From: Weissella viridescens
GTDB taxonomy: Bacteria; Bacillota; Bacilli; Lactobacillales; Lactobacillaceae
Assembly (NCBI RefSeq): GCF_003862435.1
Contig: NZ_RHGY01000002.1
Location: 39,722-103,721, forward strand
Length of the DNA stretch: 64,000 bases
Reading direction: 5' to 3'
The notes beneath the pieces are model-generated. The model had not been told where the DNA came from. It worked only from the letters and a program-made list of their open reading frames with translations, and made no database searches. The translations under genes were made by a program, and so were the position numbers. Shown here piece after piece: positions 6,137-13,717 of the stretch. Numbering within the stretch: position 1 is the stretch's first letter; every line of letters begins with the position of its first letter.

Positions 6137-6142
6137 AACGTG

Positions 6143-6171
6143 TTGACTATTTTAGCTTTCAGGCTTATTAT
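6143..6171 (+). promoter_or_regulatory. Rightward early promoter (PR)
   Basis: TTGACT (6143-6148), 17 bp, TATTAT (6166-6171); start near 6178. Operator TTTAGCTTTCAGGCTTATT (6151-6169) fills the spacer and reaches into the -10. Drives the Cro-like gene with a ~167-nt leader. Confidence 0.85.
6151..6169. promoter_or_regulatory. Operator O2 within PR
   Basis: TTTAGCTTTCAGGCTTATT shares TTTAGC and AGGC at identical spacing with the better palindrome at 6281-6299. Binding here would cover the PR spacer. Confidence 0.65.
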
Positions 6172-6278
6172 TAACTCATCAAGTAATTTAGCAATAAAAA
6201 ACAAACCACTATCACAAGTAACTTTGGCGAGTGAATAATTGATAGTAGCGCTTTTATTGGCTTATTTCGTATGCACTC

Positions 6279-6307
6279 ATTTTAGCCTATAGGCGTAAAT
6301 TAGTCAA
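6279..6307 (-). promoter_or_regulatory. Leftward repressor promoter facing PR
   Basis: On the minus strand TTGACT (6307-6302), 17 bp, TAAAAT (6284-6279). Start near 6272. It points toward PR, so the two transcripts overlap for about 95 bp. Confidence 0.82.
6281..6299. promoter_or_regulatory. Operator O3 within the leftward promoter
   Basis: TTTAGCCTATAGGCGTAAA is a near-perfect dyad (core GCCTATAGGC) and fills the spacer between the -35 and -10 of the repressor promoter. Confidence 0.75.
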
Positions 6308-6344
6308 CAACTTGATAAAAAATATACAGAAAGGAGGTGGATCT

Positions 6345-6545
6345 ATGACCGCTTTAGAACAAGAGACAAAGAAGACATATGTTCAATTTAAGACTGCAAT
6401 TATTGAGTCGGATTTTAAACAATTGGAACTAGCAGAAATGTTGCATACATCACAGGCACAGATCTCACGAGCCATTCACGGTTCAGATGATAGACGTAGC
6501 CGTGAATTACGTGAGGGACTAGTGAAGATTTTACACATGAATTAA
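6345..6545 (+). CDS. Cro-like small HTH protein
   Basis: The ATG at 6345 follows AAGGAGGTGG. The 66-residue protein contains an HTH (FKQLELAEMLHTSQAQISRA) and is the first gene of the rightward early operon, the usual place for a Cro repressor. It would bind the palindromic operators to shut the leftward promoter. The upstream methionine frame at 6312 lacks a ribosome site. Confidence 0.8.
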   Translation: MTALEQETKKTYVQFKTAIIESDFKQLELAEMLHTSQAQISRAIHGSDDRRSRELREGLVKILHMN

Positions 6546-6560
6546 TGGGGGGGCATAAAA

Positions 6561-7334
6561 ATGAATAACGTAATTATTATAGAAAATGGTGAACCGATGA
6601 CTACTTCATTAGAGGTAGCTAGCAAGTTTGAAAAGAATCATTATGACGTAATGCGAGCCGTCGATAATGTGATAAAGGGTCTCAGCAAAATTGCGGACAC
6701 CCCAGACGTAACTAACTATTTCGAAGAAACTAAGTATATTAATGAACAAAATCATCAAGAATATCGAATGTTCAAAATGACAAAGAATGGTTTCATGCTA
6801 TTGGCCATGGGATTTACAGATAAGAAATTCACGGAAATCAAGGTTAATTACATTGAACAGTTCGATGCTATGCAAAAGCAACTTGAGCAACAAGCACAAC
6901 AACAGTTCTTCCAAGTTGAAACACCCGAACAGCAAACTAAGCGTATTACGGCTGAAGCCTACAAGATGCAAGTTGAAAACGGACGAATGAAAGAGTTCCG
7001 TTTAGCCATGAAGCAGGCTGATAAGTTGGAACGCAATGATTTGGCCGAATTGTTGCTTGAAAAGGAAGTTGAGACATTCCTAGGTCAACCGATTAAGCAA
7101 GCATTACCAATTGCACATACGCCAGATTTGTCTGAGTTCTATCTAACAGCAACAAATATTGCTGAACGATTTGGATTGACTCCAACTAAGGTAGGAATGA
7201 TTGCTAACCGGACAGGCTTACGTGAAGGTGTTGATCGTATTCAAGATGAAGATGAGCGTTGGTTCTACACAGATGGCGCCGTTGAGAAAATGCGCGCACG
7301 ATTGGAGTATAACAATGAACAACGAATTAATTAG
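6561..7334 (+). CDS. Rha-family phage regulatory protein / antirepressor
   Basis: A 257-residue protein. Residues 1-110 are the Rha domain (TTSLEVASKFEKNHYDVMRA, then FKMTKNGFMLLAMGFTDKKF). Residues 110-180 form a Gln-rich coiled region, and the C-terminal ~75 residues resemble an antirepressor C-terminal DNA-binding domain (LTATNIAERFGLTPTKVGMI). It lies directly after the Cro-like gene and overlaps the next antirepressor by 20 bp. Such proteins modulate the lytic decision; the exact target is not visible. Confidence 0.85.
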   Translation: MNNVIIIENGEPMTTSLEVASKFEKNHYDVMRAVDNVIKGLSKIADTPDVTNYFEETKYINEQNHQEYRMFKMTKNGFMLLAMGFTDKKFTEIKVNYIEQFDAMQKQLEQQAQQQFFQVETPEQQTKRITAEAYKMQVENGRMKEFRLAMKQADKLERNDLAELLLEKEVETFLGQPIKQALPIAHTPDLSEFYLTATNIAERFGLTPTKVGMIANRTGLREGVDRIQDEDERWFYTDGAVEKMRARLEYNNEQRIN

Positions 7335-8034
7335 CATTCAAACGAATGAACAAGGTGAGCAACGTGTAAGCGCTCGTGAGTTGCACAAAGGTTTGGGGAT
7401 TAAAGAACGATTTAGTCTCTGGTTCGGTAGATATGAAGATATGTTCGTAGAAGGTACCGATTTTACAAGTGTAGGTTTGCCTACGGTTGTTAATAATGGG
7501 GCAACACGAATGCTAGACGATTATTCACTTTCAGTAGATATGGCCAAGCACATCTCAATGATGACCAAGACTGAGCGTGGTAATCAAATTCGAGATTACT
7601 TCATTCAAGTTGAAAAACAATGGAACTCGCCGGAATTGATGATGGCTCGTTCATTACAGTATGCGAACAACAAGCTCATCGGATACGAAAGTAAGATTGC
7701 TGAACTTACACCAAAAGCGGAATTACACGATAAGTTCATTGCAACTGGTGAGGCAATCGGTGTACGTGAAGCATCGAAGGAAATGGGCATTAAGCAGAAC
7801 GAACTAGTTGACCTGTTACTGAACCATAAGTATATCTATCGCCAACAAGGACATAACGGAAAGTTACAACCATATAAGAAATATGTACCTAAGTTGTTTA
7901 CTTTGAAGAGTGGTGGTGTTGGTGAAAATGGTATTGAGTTCACACCACGAATGCGAATTACACCATACGGACGAGAATATTTTTATAAGAAGTTCGTTAA
8001 CCCAGAACAAACAGAACTGGATATGGAGGCATAG
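7315..8034 (+). CDS. AntA/AntB-type antirepressor with KilAC C-terminal domain
   Basis: A 239-residue protein. The N-terminal ~110 residues match the AntA/AntB antirepressor domain (ISVSARELHKGL-like segment, then FSLWFGRYEDMFVEGTDF and a YSLSVDMAKHISMM block). The C-terminal half matches KilAC (GVREASKEMGIKQNELVDLL and a GREYFYKKF end). The start ATG 7315 lies inside the end of the rha gene behind TGGAG, so translation is probably coupled. Two different antirepressors in tandem suggest duplication or acquired control of induction. Confidence 0.85.
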   Translation: MNNELISIQTNEQGEQRVSARELHKGLGIKERFSLWFGRYEDMFVEGTDFTSVGLPTVVNNGATRMLDDYSLSVDMAKHISMMTKTERGNQIRDYFIQVEKQWNSPELMMARSLQYANNKLIGYESKIAELTPKAELHDKFIATGEAIGVREASKEMGIKQNELVDLLLNHKYIYRQQGHNGKLQPYKKYVPKLFTLKSGGVGENGIEFTPRMRITPYGREYFYKKFVNPEQTELDMEA

Positions 8035-8036
8035 AG

Positions 8037-8255
8037 ATGGATAAACCAGAATACGAAGAAATAGAAATTAATTTGAATGAACATGATGTTGAGATTTTTT
8101 CCAAAGCGCAGGGGTATGTTGAAGTAAAAGTTGACGGAAAATCATTGGGAACACGTCGTGTAGCATTTGATGCACCTTTTTTTAACACAATGGATGACGT
8201 CAATAAAAAAACGCTCAAGGTTATTGTAACTAACCCTAAGCATTTAAATAATTAA
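8037..8255 (+). CDS. Hypothetical early phage protein (72 aa)
   Basis: ATG 8037 follows GGAGG at 8 bp, 2 bp after the antirepressor stop. The protein is acidic in its first half (PEYEEIEINLNEHDVEIF) with a beta-rich middle (GYVEVKVDGKSLGTRRV). No family recognised; translation looks coupled to the antirepressor. Confidence 0.6.
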   Translation: MDKPEYEEIEINLNEHDVEIFSKAQGYVEVKVDGKSLGTRRVAFDAPFFNTMDDVNKKTLKVIVTNPKHLNN

Positions 8256-8441
8256 TTAATTTTTGATTTGTACTCTATAGAATCCCCAGTGCATAGTGAC
8301 ATTCACATTAATACCATGGCTGTGGTAAAACTTTTCTATTTGGGGAGCAGATGTATTTGGGAAATTTTCCATTGACAAATAAAAACTGGTATTTTCAGAT
8401 TGAAGACACGATTTATAGATATCAATTAATACATTGTTCAT
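8256..8441 (-). CDS. Lone minus-strand small protein in the early operon (61 aa)
   Basis: On the minus strand AAAGGAGGATACAAA precedes ATG 8441, an excellent ribosome site, and a TATAAT-like -10 lies about 35 bp further upstream. The protein begins MNNVLIDIYKSCLQ and ends HWGFYRVQIKN; no family recognised. It is convergent with 8037-8255 (stops abut) and divergent from 8515, and is the only leftward gene in the early region, as expected for an independently acquired accessory gene or an anti-sense regulator. Confidence 0.6.
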   Translation of the reverse strand: MNNVLIDIYKSCLQSENTSFYLSMENFPNTSAPQIEKFYHSHGINVNVTMHWGFYRVQIKN

Positions 8442-8514
8442 TTTGTATCCTCCTTTCATTAGGGACTAGGCAAATGAGCCAGTAAACAAATTATAGAACA
8501 AAAGAGGTATAAAC

Positions 8515-8760
8515 ATGACACTACAAGAAGAACTATTACAGGAAGCACACCGCAATCAGTATACGACGTTGTGGGATGAAGTTAAATCAGACCTCGAGAA
8601 GGCAGCATGTAACTGGGAGTCTTTGACGTATCACCGAAATACAGCAGAAGATCGCTTAGCTAATTTTGTTCTTGCTAATAAGGGAGACTTTTACGACGAA
8701 GGAATTACAGTAACGCTAAGTGGTGTGAATAACGACACGGTTGTACTTAGTTGGGCGTAG
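8515..8760 (+). CDS. Hypothetical early phage protein (81 aa)
   Basis: AAGAGG precedes the ATG by 7 bp. The first ~55 residues are helical and charged (QEELLQEAHRNQYTTLWDEV), the rest beta-rich (GITVTLSGVNNDTVVLSW). No family recognised. It is followed 13 bp later by an HTH gene. Confidence 0.55.
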   Translation: MTLQEELLQEAHRNQYTTLWDEVKSDLEKAACNWESLTYHRNTAEDRLANFVLANKGDFYDEGITVTLSGVNNDTVVLSWA

Positions 8761-8773
8761 CAAGGGTAACGAT

Positions 8774-8992
8774 ATGACGATAAGACTAGAAGATATTCAG
8801 GATCCAATCGAAGGTGTCGATATTTGGACACAGAGGCAAGTTGCAAAAAAATTAGGAAAGTCTCCAGACACATTTCGAAGGTGGAGAAGTACGAAGATGG
8901 CTGAAAGGTTCAATCGTGTTGTCCAAGAAGTTGAACCGAATAAATTCTATGGACCATCTGTCGTTAGGTACTTGCAGGGTGCTGGAATATAA
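8774..8992 (+). CDS. MerR/excisionase-like HTH protein (72 aa)
   Basis: The core WTQRQVAKKLGKSPDTFRRW is an HTH of the excisionase/MerR type; the protein ends YGPSVVRYLQGAGI, similar to phage helix-turn-helix proteins that bind as small recombination directionality factors or local regulators. Start ATG 8774 follows AAGGG. It is the best excisionase candidate visible, but its distance from the integrase makes this uncertain. Confidence 0.55.
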   Translation: MTIRLEDIQDPIEGVDIWTQRQVAKKLGKSPDTFRRWRSTKMAERFNRVVQEVEPNKFYGPSVVRYLQGAGI

Positions 8993-9008
8993 ATGAAAGG
9001 AATGAAAA

Positions 9009-9221
9009 ATGGCAGGAACAGTTATATCAGTAGTTATATTTATAGTGTTGGCGATTGGATCATATCACGTTGTTATGCATATAGCAGAGCCTGTAGTGAA
9101 CTTTTGTTTAGGATTGGGACGAATGGTCGTCTATCCCGTTGTGTGGGCTTGTAATGGGCGCGAAGTGGCTGAAAGCATTCGAAAGGACCACGAACCATGG
9201 GAAATCGACTCAAAGAATTAA
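9009..9221 (+). CDS. Small membrane protein (70 aa)
   Basis: AAAGGAATG precedes the ATG. One strongly hydrophobic segment (residues 3-22, VISVVIFIVLAIGSYHVVMH) is followed by a second moderately hydrophobic stretch and a charged tail. No family recognised. Its end overlaps the following XRE gene by 25 bp. Confidence 0.55.
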   Translation: MAGTVISVVIFIVLAIGSYHVVMHIAEPVVNFCLGLGRMVVYPVVWACNGREVAESIRKDHEPWEIDSKN

Positions 9222-9415
9222 GGGAGTCCCAGAATTTAACAGCCGGATATGTATCAACCGAGCTAGGAATGAACCGAAACATGGTTGCAGCGTATGAACG
9301 AGGTGAGCGAACGCCATCATTGAAGACGTTGGTCAAGCTAGCACAGTTCTACAACACGACCACGGATTACATTCTAGGGTTGACTGATAACAAATGGACA
9401 CAAAAAAAGCGCTAA
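9197..9415 (+). CDS. XRE-family HTH regulator (72 aa)
   Basis: Almost the entire protein is an HTH_XRE domain: RLKELRESQNLTAGYVSTEL followed by MNRNMVAAYERGERTPSLKTL and DYILGLTD. It is a third XRE-type regulator, far from the switch, and is followed by strong intergenic hairpins, which may be its targets. AAAGGA precedes the ATG. Confidence 0.8.
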   Translation: MGNRLKELRESQNLTAGYVSTELGMNRNMVAAYERGERTPSLKTLVKLAQFYNTTTDYILGLTDNKWTQKKR

Positions 9416-9502
9416 CGGGTGCAACCGATAACGCTTAGGAGTTAAGAAATTTAGACAGTTTCTAACTCCTCAACTATAGCACACGGAAATGAGGATATAC
9501 AA
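9416..9502 (+). promoter_or_regulatory. Two stem-loops in the gap after the XRE gene
   Basis: AGCG-CTAA-CGG pairs with CCG-ATAA-CGCT (overlapping the XRE gene end), and AGGAGTTAAGAAA (9437-9449) pairs with TTTCTAACTCCT (9462-9473) with one bulge. No T run follows the second, so termination is unlikely; an operator or RNA-processing site is more plausible. Confidence 0.45.
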
Positions 9503-9802
9503 ATGGAAGCTAATCAAAAAGAAACAACATTGGTTCAAGAACTTGTTGAAAATCAGGGCAAAATTGCAACGTTTGGTGTTGTTGCGGGGGTTGTGCTGGC
9601 AGGCATGAACGTCACTAGCAATGAAGAGCTTAATAAACGACATGATGAATTTAACAATAAGTTCACCACAGTGCTAGACAACCTAGACAAATCATCAGAA
9701 AAAGAGGCGTCAGATAATTTGATTATGATTGGACATGCTGGACTGCACGTATTTGATTTCATCGATTATATTAATGTGTCTATCGAGGGTGATCATGCCT
9801 GA
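9503..9802 (+). CDS. Hypothetical phage protein (99 aa)
   Basis: GAGGA precedes the ATG. The protein starts MEANQKETTLVQELVENQ, contains a short hydrophobic stretch (VVAGVVLAGM) and a charged central helix. No family recognised. It begins the recombination-replication gene block. Confidence 0.5.
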   Translation: MEANQKETTLVQELVENQGKIATFGVVAGVVLAGMNVTSNEELNKRHDEFNNKFTTVLDNLDKSSEKEASDNLIMIGHAGLHVFDFIDYINVSIEGDHA

Positions 9803-9893
9803 ATATGTACCAGATAAACAAATCGACCCGCCTAATGATGAATCAACTGAATTAACTGAAGATGAATATTACGCACAATACGTGGAGGTATAA
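9795..9893 (+). CDS. Tiny acidic phage protein (32 aa)
   Basis: ATG 9795 overlaps the previous stop and follows GAGGGTGATC. The peptide starts MPEYVPDKQIDPPND and is rich in Asp and Glu. The spacing (2 bp to the next ATG) supports a real, translationally coupled ORF, but no function is evident. Confidence 0.45.
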   Translation: MPEYVPDKQIDPPNDESTELTEDEYYAQYVEV

Positions 9894-9895
9894 CA

Positions 9896-10282
9896 ATGAA
9901 CGAACCAATTTTGATTACAGATATGGGTGAAAAGATTACGCCAGATTTGCTAGAAAATATCGACAAAATGAACGATGAACAGTTGGTAGAATTAACCCGC
10001 TATAGCAAGTTGGCTACTAATTTGTTGTCTAAACCTGAAAAGGAATTGAAGAAGCGGTTGGATGCTAGGGGTGAAGTAGCTGGCATGAAGTACAAAGATG
10101 AGACGCGTGGAATTATTCCTGAAAATGATGCAAATAAAAAAGCTTTCATGAATAAATATGGGTTGGATGCCTTTCAAATTAAGACACCAAAACAGCTTAA
10201 AGATAAGTTTGGGTCTGATATCCAATCTGATTTAGATAAAGTTGTTGTTTATAAACACATCAAGAAAGTTGACTGGAGGTAA
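9896..10282 (+). CDS. Hypothetical phage protein (128 aa) upstream of the annealing protein
   Basis: GGAGG precedes the ATG. Mostly helical, with a charged middle (PEKELKKRLDARGEVAGMKY). It occupies the position just before the single-strand annealing protein where lactic phages often carry accessory recombination genes, and is spaced 2 bp from it. No family recognised. Confidence 0.55.
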   Translation: MNEPILITDMGEKITPDLLENIDKMNDEQLVELTRYSKLATNLLSKPEKELKKRLDARGEVAGMKYKDETRGIIPENDANKKAFMNKYGLDAFQIKTPKQLKDKFGSDIQSDLDKVVVYKHIKKVDWR

Positions 10283-10284
10283 TC

Positions 10285-10911
10285 ATGAAAGAATTAATGT
10301 TAATTCAATCGGAGCTAAAAGCGCCAAAAGGTCAGTTTAACAAGTTTGGAAATTATAAATATCGTAACTGTGAAGATATTTTAGAAGCACTAAAACCTAT
10401 CCTGAAATTGCATAAATGTTCCATGATCATCACGGATGATGTAGTTGTCATTGGTGAACGATATTATATCAAAGCAACGGTTACCTTGACGAATGAAAAC
10501 AACGAATCAGTTAGTGCAAATGGTTATGCTCGAGAAGCTGCCAATAAAAAAGGGATGGACGAATCGCAAATCACAGGTAGTACGTCGTCCTATGCACGTA
10601 AATATGCTTTGAATGGGTTATTTGCCATTGATGATACGAAAGATGCAGACAGTATGGACAACCGGCAGAATAATGTGCATCAACAAAATAACCACCCACA
10701 AAATAAACAGACACAACAGACAGAATTTTCAAAATTCACAAAAACAGTTGTGCAGTTAACGGGTGGCAATGCTGAAAATGTCACGGAGTTGTACCAAGAA
10801 ATTAGTCAGATGTTCCAAGTTAAGATTGCAAAAACGGATGACTTTAAACAACAAGCACCAGAATTCCAAAAACAAATCAATCAATATATTAGTCAAAAGT
10901 TAGGAGCTTAA
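10285..10911 (+). CDS. erf: ERF-family single-strand annealing recombinase
   Basis: A 208-residue protein. Residues 1-120 match the ERF family: KAPKGQFNKFGNYKYRNCED, then an ITDDVVVIGERYYIKATVTL strand set and the GSTSSYARKYALNGLFAIDD motif. A Gln/Asn-rich linker and a short C-terminal domain follow. ERF proteins anneal complementary single strands during phage recombination. It is followed 2 bp later by ssb, its usual partner. Confidence 0.9.
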   Translation: MKELMLIQSELKAPKGQFNKFGNYKYRNCEDILEALKPILKLHKCSMIITDDVVVIGERYYIKATVTLTNENNESVSANGYAREAANKKGMDESQITGSTSSYARKYALNGLFAIDDTKDADSMDNRQNNVHQQNNHPQNKQTQQTEFSKFTKTVVQLTGGNAENVTELYQEISQMFQVKIAKTDDFKQQAPEFQKQINQYISQKLGA

Positions 10912-10913
10912 TC

Positions 10914-11372
10914 ATGAGCATGAATGTATTTAGTGCAACAGGACGTTTAACGCAAGATGTCGACTTAAGATATACCACGAGTGGGACCGCGACAGGAACT
11001 TTTACTTTAGCGGTGAATCGAAATTTTAAAACGAAAGAAGGCAGCTATGAAGCTGATTTCATTCGGTGTGTCATTTGGCGTAAGTCAGCTGAAAATTTAG
11101 CTAACTTAACCCATAAGGGTTCGCAAATTGGTATCACAGGACGTGTTCAAACGCGCAATTATGAAAATCAACAAGGACAACGAGTGTACGTAACAGAAGT
11201 CATAGTTGATGAATTTTACTTGTTAGATAGTCGTTCAGAGCCCGCAAACAGTTCACAGGCACAAGGTCCAAATAACCAAGGTAATTATGCGGATAATGTT
11301 CAAAATCAATCACAGGCACCATTTATGGGTGGCCGGGAAGTTGATATTACCGATGATGATTTACCTTTCTAA
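10914..11372 (+). CDS. ssb: Phage single-stranded DNA-binding protein
   Basis: A 152-residue SSB with an N-terminal OB fold (ATGRLTQDVDLRYTTSGTAT, DFIRCVIWRKSAENLA, GRVQTRNYENQQGQRVYVTE), a Gln/Asn-rich linker and the acidic tip ending DDDLPF that recruits partner proteins. It acts with the ERF protein and the replication genes next to it. A second ATG two codons later is an equally possible start. Confidence 0.95.
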   Translation: MSMNVFSATGRLTQDVDLRYTTSGTATGTFTLAVNRNFKTKEGSYEADFIRCVIWRKSAENLANLTHKGSQIGITGRVQTRNYENQQGQRVYVTEVIVDEFYLLDSRSEPANSSQAQGPNNQGNYADNVQNQSQAPFMGGREVDITDDDLPF

Positions 11373-11381
11373 GCTAACGGC

Positions 11382-12065
11382 ATGGAATTTGACGGTAAAT
11401 TAAACGCCGTTAATGGGCATGAAGTGGTGTTATCAGTAACTGATGAACGGATCATTGAAAGTTTGAAACAGTTTGATCTAACTGTTGAACAACCAGAGAT
11501 GGTAGTAAAGCTAATTGATGAACGGCAACTTAGTCCACAACAACGGCGTAAAACTTATGCCCTATTAAAAGATATAGCTGATTGGCTAGGCTATGATGTT
11601 GATGATTTAAAACAGACGATGAAAGGGTTATTTTATGTTGCATTTGGTATCGAACCGTTTAGTTTAGCAAACACAGATATGACAACTGCGAGAATGTTTA
11701 TTTCGTTTCTGATTGAATTCGCGCTAGACGAAGGTATACCAATGTCGCAATCGTTAAAAGATAGAACGGATGATTTGGAGGTGTACATGCTCCAAGCGAT
11801 GCGTCATAGAAGTTGTGTTCTTTGCGGTAAACGTGCGGACATCCATCACATTGACGCTATTGGGATGGGGAACGACCGGACGACTACGGATCATCGTGGT
11901 CGTGAAATGATTGCTTTGTGTCGTGAGCATCATCAGTTAGCACATAGCATGGGCTGGCCTAGTTTTAGTCAGCTATTCCATGTTAAGGGAGCTGTACCAA
12001 GCTCTGAAATGATTAAAAAATTGGGCTTAATGACACAGAAACGAATGGACGAAATCGACGAATAG
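11382..12065 (+). CDS. Putative HNH nuclease (HNHc_6 type)
   Basis: The 227-residue protein has an N-terminal domain of unknown role and a C-terminal zinc-binding HNH-like module: CVLCGK, DIHHID, then CREHHQLAH. This architecture is typical of a phage nuclease between ssb and the replisome organiser. The ribosome site is weak, suggesting coupling to ssb. Confidence 0.85.
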   Translation: MEFDGKLNAVNGHEVVLSVTDERIIESLKQFDLTVEQPEMVVKLIDERQLSPQQRRKTYALLKDIADWLGYDVDDLKQTMKGLFYVAFGIEPFSLANTDMTTARMFISFLIEFALDEGIPMSQSLKDRTDDLEVYMLQAMRHRSCVLCGKRADIHHIDAIGMGNDRTTTDHRGREMIALCREHHQLAHSMGWPSFSQLFHVKGAVPSSEMIKKLGLMTQKRMDEIDE

Positions 12066-12074
12066 GAGGTTAGC

Positions 12075-12902
12075 ATGGCAAAAATTACAAAGTATAAGAA
12101 GAATAAATTTACGACGCTATCCAACACAGTCATTGAAGATGAACGTTTGTCTTGGAAAGCTAGAGGAATTTTTCAATATCTCTATTCAAAGTCTGATGAC
12201 TGGCAATTTTATACGGATGAAGTCGTAAAACACTCTCAAAAGGATAAGATGGCAGCCTTGCGAACTGGGTTAGGTGAATTGGAAACCCATGGCTACTTGA
12301 AGCGAATTCAAAAAAAGACGGATGCGGGTAAATTCGGTACGTATGATTGGGTGATTTCAGATGAACCAATATTAAATGAACCGGATAACGATTTTCCGCA
12401 GGCGGAAAAACCGGAGGCGGAAAAACCGCAGGCGGATAATCGCACACTACCAAATACTGATTTACCAAATACTGACTTAACCAATAGTAGTGGTAGTAGT
12501 AAGGGAAAAACAAATCAGAACGCAATGCAAAAAATCAGCGCCTATTATCAAGAGGCTGGCTTTGAAATGTTGAATGCCATTATGCAACAAGATATCCAAT
12601 ACACGCTTGAAGAAGTGACGGAATTAAATAATGGTGATGATCAAGTAAGCGCCGATTTTATGATTTACTGTCTGGAACAAGCAGCTCTCAATAATGTGCT
12701 GTCATGGAAGTATGCTAAAGCGATTATTAATCGTCATATTAAATTGCACCATACGACACGAGAACTGGCTATGAAAGCTGATGAAGACTTTAAAAACAAA
12801 GGTACTCAACGCAAAAGTATTAAGGAGCAACCCGTCAATGAAAATTGGAAGGCGGTTGAAGAGGCATCGCAGAAAACGGAAATATTTGATGGACCGTTCT
12901 AG
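12075..12902 (+). CDS. Replisome organiser with DnaD-like C-terminal domain
   Basis: A 275-residue origin-binding protein. Residues 1-95 form the replisome-organiser winged-helix (FTTLSNTVIEDERLSWKARG, DEVVKHSQKDKMAALRTGL). Residues 110-140 hold a repetitive linker (QAEKPEAEKPQ), and the C-terminal part is DnaD-like (YYQEAGFEMLNAI to ALNNVLSWKYAKAIINRHI). The coding sequence contains two sets of iterons. With the DnaC-like gene that follows, it should load the host DnaB helicase. Confidence 0.9.
   Translation: MAKITKYKKNKFTTLSNTVIEDERLSWKARGIFQYLYSKSDDWQFYTDEVVKHSQKDKMAALRTGLGELETHGYLKRIQKKTDAGKFGTYDWVISDEPILNEPDNDFPQAEKPEAEKPQADNRTLPNTDLPNTDLTNSSGSSKGKTNQNAMQKISAYYQEAGFEMLNAIMQQDIQYTLEEVTELNNGDDQVSADFMIYCLEQAALNNVLSWKYAKAIINRHIKLHHTTRELAMKADEDFKNKGTQRKSIKEQPVNENWKAVEEASQKTEIFDGPF
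12396..12482 (+). repeat. Candidate prophage replication origin: two sets of 15-bp iterons
   Basis: Three tandem 15-mers (CCGCAGGCGGAAAAA at 12396, CCGGAGGCGGAAAAA at 12411, CCGCAGGCGGATAAT at 12426) are followed by two copies of about ACCAAATACTGATTT (about 12448-12478). They lie inside the replisome-organiser gene, where many phages of this type have their origin. An alternative reading is mere codon repetition in a protein linker. Confidence 0.7.
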
Positions 12903-12912
12903 AGGTATGTGA

Positions 12913-13716
12913 ATGGATAAGAAAAAAGATTTTAAGAGTTCATTTGCTATGACCAACGTTGAACGTAGGGAAATGGCACTGAAGATTGCACAGCATTCCA
13001 CTTTAAGTTTTGATGAAGCGTTCTCGCTTTTGAAGAACGGCCAAACCAGTGACGAAAGATTACAGCGCGATGAAGAATTTACGGCTAGTAAAAAGCAGTT
13101 GTTAGAAAAAAGAAAATTTTCTAGATTTTATAGCTGTTCACTATGGGCACAGGGTCGAAAAAAGAGTTTTACATTTGATGACTGGAAACCAGAGATGCAA
13201 TCCGATAGCGAACGAGCAGCAGCAATTGGCAATAAAGCATTCAGGCTAGCTAAGGAGTTAGAACAGCAGGATTTTAATGTTTTGTTGACTGGCAGTGTTG
13301 GTGCAGGTAAGACCGCCTTGGCGTTAGCCATTAGTGATAAATTGAGAAACTTTAAAACCACGCTGTTCGTTTCGATGGTTGAGTGGAAAAATTTGCGTAT
13401 GGGTGCTATTAAGTCCCCCGAAAAGCAACGAGAATTTTCAAGATTAGAGCAAATGATGAAAGATGCCGAAGTGCTTCTTTTAGATGATCTCGGTAAAGAC
13501 AATAAGGATAGCAATGGACGGGCCACACAGGACACGAATAATATGCTATTTGGGCTTGGAGATGCTCGAATGGGTAAAACTACCATTATTACGACGAACG
13601 ACTCACAGAGCGAATTAGCACGCAAATACGATGCAGCAGTGGTCAGCCGGCTGATTACTAAAAATCCGGACCATACAATTTCGACAAATGGACTACAAGA
13701 CGTAAGAGAGGTTTAA
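12913..13716 (+). CDS. DnaC-like helicase-loader ATPase
   Basis: A 267-residue AAA+ protein with Walker A GSVGAGKTALALAI (about residues 126-139), Walker B VLLLDDLGKD, and a C-terminal TTIITTNDSQSELARKYD sensor-like stretch and an Arg finger region (SRLI). It loads helicase at the phage origin together with the DnaD-like protein immediately upstream (10 bp gap). Confidence 0.92.
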   Translation: MDKKKDFKSSFAMTNVERREMALKIAQHSTLSFDEAFSLLKNGQTSDERLQRDEEFTASKKQLLEKRKFSRFYSCSLWAQGRKKSFTFDDWKPEMQSDSERAAAIGNKAFRLAKELEQQDFNVLLTGSVGAGKTALALAISDKLRNFKTTLFVSMVEWKNLRMGAIKSPEKQREFSRLEQMMKDAEVLLLDDLGKDNKDSNGRATQDTNNMLFGLGDARMGKTTIITTNDSQSELARKYDAAVVSRLITKNPDHTISTNGLQDVREV

Positions 13717-13717
13717 G

